Source of the DNA: Gnetum montanum
Taxonomy: Eukaryota; Streptophyta; Gnetopsida; Gnetales; Gnetaceae
DNA length: 57,070 bases
Direction: 5' to 3'
NCBI GenBank assembly: GCA_015680685.1
Contig: MNCI01033384.1
Location: 19,742 to 76,811, forward strand
The translations under genes and the position numbers were made by a program. The notes under the pieces are model-generated. The model ran no database searches. It saw only the letters and a program-made list of their open reading frames with translations, and was not told the origin of the DNA. Shown one piece after another: positions 54,040-57,070 of the stretch; within the stretch, counting starts at the first letter, position 1; every line of letters starts with the position of its first letter.

Positions 54040-54927
54040 AGGCATTCAAGTTTCTCATGCCTGTCACTATGCTCAGAACTTTATTCTAGTAAAATTATCC
54101 GAGGCCTCTTAGGTCGAGAAGGCTCTCTCCCTCAAAATTTTTCCAACCCAAAATGCAACTCTAATTGTGCGTGCCTAGAGATTTGACTTTAATATTAATA
54201 ACTTGACATATAACATAATTCCTTGTTATGTAGAATTGCCAAATCTTCCACTCATTTTTTCATTCGTAGAGAGGGACATCGTAAGTACCCTCAATCCAAT
54301 TATTTCTGACTGTAGCACTGTGATCTATGGAACTTAATTTCGCCACTATTGTATTGAACTCGATATAGCTCTTAGCAAAACCTCATTAACCCTTGCAGCC
54401 AGTGAAAAATTCTTCACCCAGAAAATCAATTATTTTTATCTTCCAAACTCATGTAGCTACTATCATTGGGCTGATCATCATATCTTGGTGTGTCCCTTCT
54501 TAGCTAAGAAAAAATAATCCATCATGTCTCAAAAAACTTAATCCCAAACACATCATCCTACCCACCATCAGAATCCTTTAGGTTTGGAACCTCTTGTAAA
54601 ATAGCTCCAAAGTCTTTCTCTTTGTCTAGCCTCTCCAAGGTACAAACACCACAATCAAGTGCACACACCTCAACACATGTCATCCCCTCAAAGCCCTTCA
54701 AGGACTTCATCTTGGGTGAGAAGTTTGTGATGGGTAGTGGAAGGAAACAAGTCAAAGCTCCCACCCCTGCAACTCCACCCTTCACTTCCTCTCCATTGAA
54801 TACTTTTGTGGCCCCTATCACTATAAACAACTCCTTTGCCATTCTTTCACAAACAATGGAAGTTGATACTTCGACTTTTGAACCTTCTGTAGATCTCTCA
54901 TTCGACATACCCTTTACTTCCCCATGA
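54040..54927 (+). pseudogene. LINE ORF1 (decayed)
   Basis: The plant LINE ORF1 (DUF4283-type nucleic-acid-binding protein) is readable with breaks: AQNFILVKLSEAS near 54073, PTQNATLIVRA near 54140, CYVELPNLPLIFS near 54220. A zinc-knuckle relic CSYYHWADHHILVC lies near 54453-54494, with the second Cys replaced by Tyr. The C-terminal Pro/Ser/Thr-rich part is open from about 54520 to the TGA at 54925-54927 and overlaps the ORF2 ATG. Confidence 0.7.
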
Positions 54928-55690
54928 ACCTCCTGTCATGGAACGTCTAAGGTCTTACTAATAGGCTTCAACAGAAACATGTAGGAAACTTTCTTTCCAA
55001 TCTAACTATTACTTTAGATTTCATTCTTCTTCAAGAAATTAAGATATCGACAAACCATTTATCTCTTTCAACCCATTGTTTTCTCCCTCACTCCTCTACT
55101 CTTGCTACATCCCACATGAGTGGGAAAGGAGGAGCTGCCATTATCTTCTCGACATACTGGAAAGATAAGATTATTCAAAGTGGTTCCAATTCTTGCCATA
55201 GAATTTCTTGGGCTTCCTTCTCTTCCTTGGATGGCCCTTTCGGTATTTGTTCAATTTATGCCCTTAATGATTCTACAAAATGTGCTCTCCTATGGCAGGA
55301 ACTAGCTAATTCTCTTCCCCCAGTACCTTGGACTTTTGGAGAAGATTTTAATATGATAAAATTCCCTCAAAATAAGCTTGGGGTGTTTTTTCAACTGCCA
55401 AATTTCGAGTATCAGACCTGGTCTACCTTTAAGAAAAAGTTTTACCTCTTTGATGGGGTGGAAGCCTCTACTAGCAATTCCCTTCACAAATTTACTTGAA
55501 GCAATCTTCGTATTGGGTAGGCTCACATCTACAGTAGGTTAGACAGGTTCTATTTTTCCACTCTTTCTTTCTGGCAAGCCTTCTCTACTACCACATTTCA
55601 TCAACATGCAACCTTATCAGACCATCTTCCCATCTCTACATCTATCCAGATTCATGGTAGCAACCATAGACATAAATTCCATCTTTTTCG
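54924..55690 (+). pseudogene. LINE ORF2 endonuclease domain (decayed)
   Basis: The start ATG at 54924 reads MNLLSWNV, the usual start of plant L1 ORF2. APE motifs follow in order: SWNV (Asn), FILLQEIK near 55020 (catalytic Glu), IYALN near 55255, GEDFNMIKF near 55340 (Asp-x-Asn), SRLDRFYF near 55533 and TLSDHLPIS near 55610 (catalytic His). One early TAG (in SWNV*GL) and a TGA at 55497 break it. This enzyme would nick target DNA for target-primed reverse transcription. Confidence 0.85.
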
Positions 55691-55759
55691 ACTACATAGC
55701 AACTATTTCTCCTCCCCTTCTGCTCAACTTCTTCTCTAACCTTTGGAATGCTAATCTTG

Positions 55760-56668
55760 GGCCCTTAGATTAGGTGGGTTGGATTCAGTGGTGGCATCAT
55801 GCTTCTTGTATAGTGTGGAACTTTGCTCATTTGTACGATAAGGCAATGGCTACTCAGGCCAAACAAGAGTACAACAACATTCACCTTACTATTGAACATC
55901 TAACTGATAGATTAGCTCAAGATCCTTTCAACACTCTTGTTCACAAGGAGTTAGCTAAAGCTTGTTTAGCCTTCCAACATTGAGAAGTGTACAAAGCAAA
56001 AAGTGCCTTAACTAAAAGTAAACTCACTTGGTTAAATATTCAAGATGAACACTGTAAGGAATTTTTCAAGTATCTAAATAGCTCTTCTCCCTCACATTCT
56101 TTAGACAAAATCTCCAATGATGGCACCACCATCACTCACCACAATAGTATTCTCACATTTCTTAAGAACCATTATGAAACCCTATTTGCAGCTGCCCCTA
56201 TGGACATCTCATTGTTTGAGGCTACTACCCTCAATTATCCTAGCACTATCATTTCTACTATGTCACAAAGTTTAGATGATGATATCACCAAGGAAGAGCT
56301 TCAAGCAGCTTATTCCAAGTTTAGTCATGAAAAGGCTCCCAATTTTAATGGTTTCCCCATTGAATTTTTTCAAATCATTGGGATTTGGTGGAAAATGATC
56401 TTCTTCAGGTTATCAGAGAGGCTATCATTACTGGTTCCCTTGGGCCCAATCTTAATCAAGGGATTATTTGTCTCCTTCCTAACTTCGAGGATCCTACCTA
56501 TATCTCCAATTGACGTCTCATAACTCTTCTTAACGTGGTGTATAAAATTTGGGCCAAGTGCTTAACCTTATGAATAAAAAAAATTCAGGGACAAATTATA
56601 TCTCCCTAGCAAACAGGACTTGTTCCTAGTAGATATATTTTAAACAATGTAATTGCTGCATGAAAAGG
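55760..56668 (+). pseudogene. LINE ORF2 RT N-terminal part (decayed)
   Basis: A linker with Lys/Gln-rich helices is followed by ITKEELQAAYSKFSHEKAPN and GFPIEFFQ near 56286-56370. After a frameshift come VIREAIITGSLGPNLNQGII (56411-56470), CLLPNFEDPTYISN and ITLLNVVYKIWAKCLTL near 56520-56570. A GLVPSRYILNNVIAA block near 56618-56662 ends at the LTR. These are RT blocks 0-2 of plant L1 elements. The YADD box lies outside. Confidence 0.85.
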
Positions 56669-57070
56669 TGATGAGCCATGATATCGCGACCACGATATCG
56701 GGGCCTTCCAAGCGATATCAAGCATCCAATATCGGGGCCTGTCTTGTCACCTATAAATAAGAGTGGGTGCACTTGGTTTGTAGTAGCTTTTTGTTGAGTA
56801 GTTTGTTAATTAGTCTTAGCCCCTTACTTGAACTCTTGCCTTTTCTCCCTCTCAGAGTTAGAATTATTTCTATGTGCCCCCAGTAAGAGTCATAAAGTGA
56901 ACGGATCCTCAATCGAGCATTGTGTACCCGAGCACACCTTGTGTACAACAATAAAGACGAACCTTGTGATAAATCTTGTAGCATCCAAAATAGATTAATT
57001 AATGTTAATTGTCGTTATTTAATAATTTTCTTAATTAATTAATGTTCTCTCTCTCACCCTATAACTCTCC
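56669..57070 (+). repeat. Athila-like LTR, 5' part, runs off the window
   Basis: It starts TGATGAGCCATGATATCGCG. GATATC-type sites lie at about 56681, 56694, 56714 and 56730 (AATATCGG), then TATAAATA at 56752-56759. The R/U5 sequence is close to the element A LTR. It is inserted in the LINE RT frame; the five bases before it are AAAGG. Confidence 0.88.

Larger units (their letters stand above)
53800..56668 (+). mobile_element. L1-type LINE, 3' part interrupted by an LTR
   Basis: ORF1 relics are followed by an ORF2 with APE endonuclease and the start of the RT domain. It breaks at 56668 where an Athila-like LTR begins; the remainder would lie beyond the window. The 5' end is not sharply placed. 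Confidence 0.82.

Noticed and set aside
1-57070. tRNA, rRNA or snoRNA genes
   Set aside because: Looked for tRNA arms and box motifs by eye; only primer-site fragments complementary to tRNA ends were seen.

Overview
This window looks like nuclear DNA from a plant with a large, repeat-filled genome. The support is the repeat classes (Ty3 chromovirus, Athila-type Ty3, Ty1/copia and a plant L1-type LINE), one GT47 plant cell-wall glycosyltransferase, an AT-rich background and heavily decayed LTR elements. I favour a gymnosperm, but the window alone does not prove it. I see one convincing intact host gene: an intronless MUR3/XLT2-like exostosin-family gene on the minus strand at 50817-52400, with a GC content clearly above its surroundings.

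Positions 1 to about 37293 form a stack of nested retrotransposons that can be ordered by target-site duplications (TSDs). The oldest layer is a minus-strand chromovirus (L0). Its 3' LTR (128-453), chromodomain (465-676), integrase to RT (10324-12182), gag (32954-33480) and 5' LTR (about 33500-37293) are scattered across 37 kb. Element A, a full-length Athila-like element with TSD ATTGT/ATTAT, sits in its integrase reading frame at 677-10323. A broken copia element (C0) sits in its RT/gag interval. Inside C0 is copia C1 (13240-24950, TSD AAGAG twice), and inside C1 is Athila-like G3 (17681-23673, TSD GCTAT twice). Athila-like G2 (26035-32883, minus strand) splits the C0 LTR. One solo LTR (35891-36843) lies in the L0 LTR, and another lies just outside (37635-38425, perfect ACCTT TSD).

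From 38426 to 40369 there is gene-free DNA with a small array of hairpin-forming units. From about 40370 to 49978 lies E4, a 5'-truncated Athila-like element with decayed protease, RT, RNase H and integrase, a long extra third ORF and a 3' LTR. The gene island is 49979-53600. A LINE follows (about 53800-56668) with an ATGA stop/start overlap between its two ORFs, interrupted by another Athila-like LTR that runs off the window.

The most interesting signal is in the Athila-like family. Its U3 promoters carry arrays of GATATC-centred palindromes just upstream of a TATAAATA box. These arrays change length between the two LTRs of one element, and in two LTRs they are partly or wholly replaced by GATGCATC-type palindromes. 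The family also has a second polypurine-tract-like sequence at the end of pol, a conserved noncoding block, and a third ORF whose ATG directly follows a splice-acceptor-like sequence. Two members (G2, G3) have lost RT to integrase but keep gag and the 3' module. Unrelated copia LTRs here also carry hexamer arrays (GATGTC/GACATC), one including five canonical TGTCTC auxin-response-type boxes.
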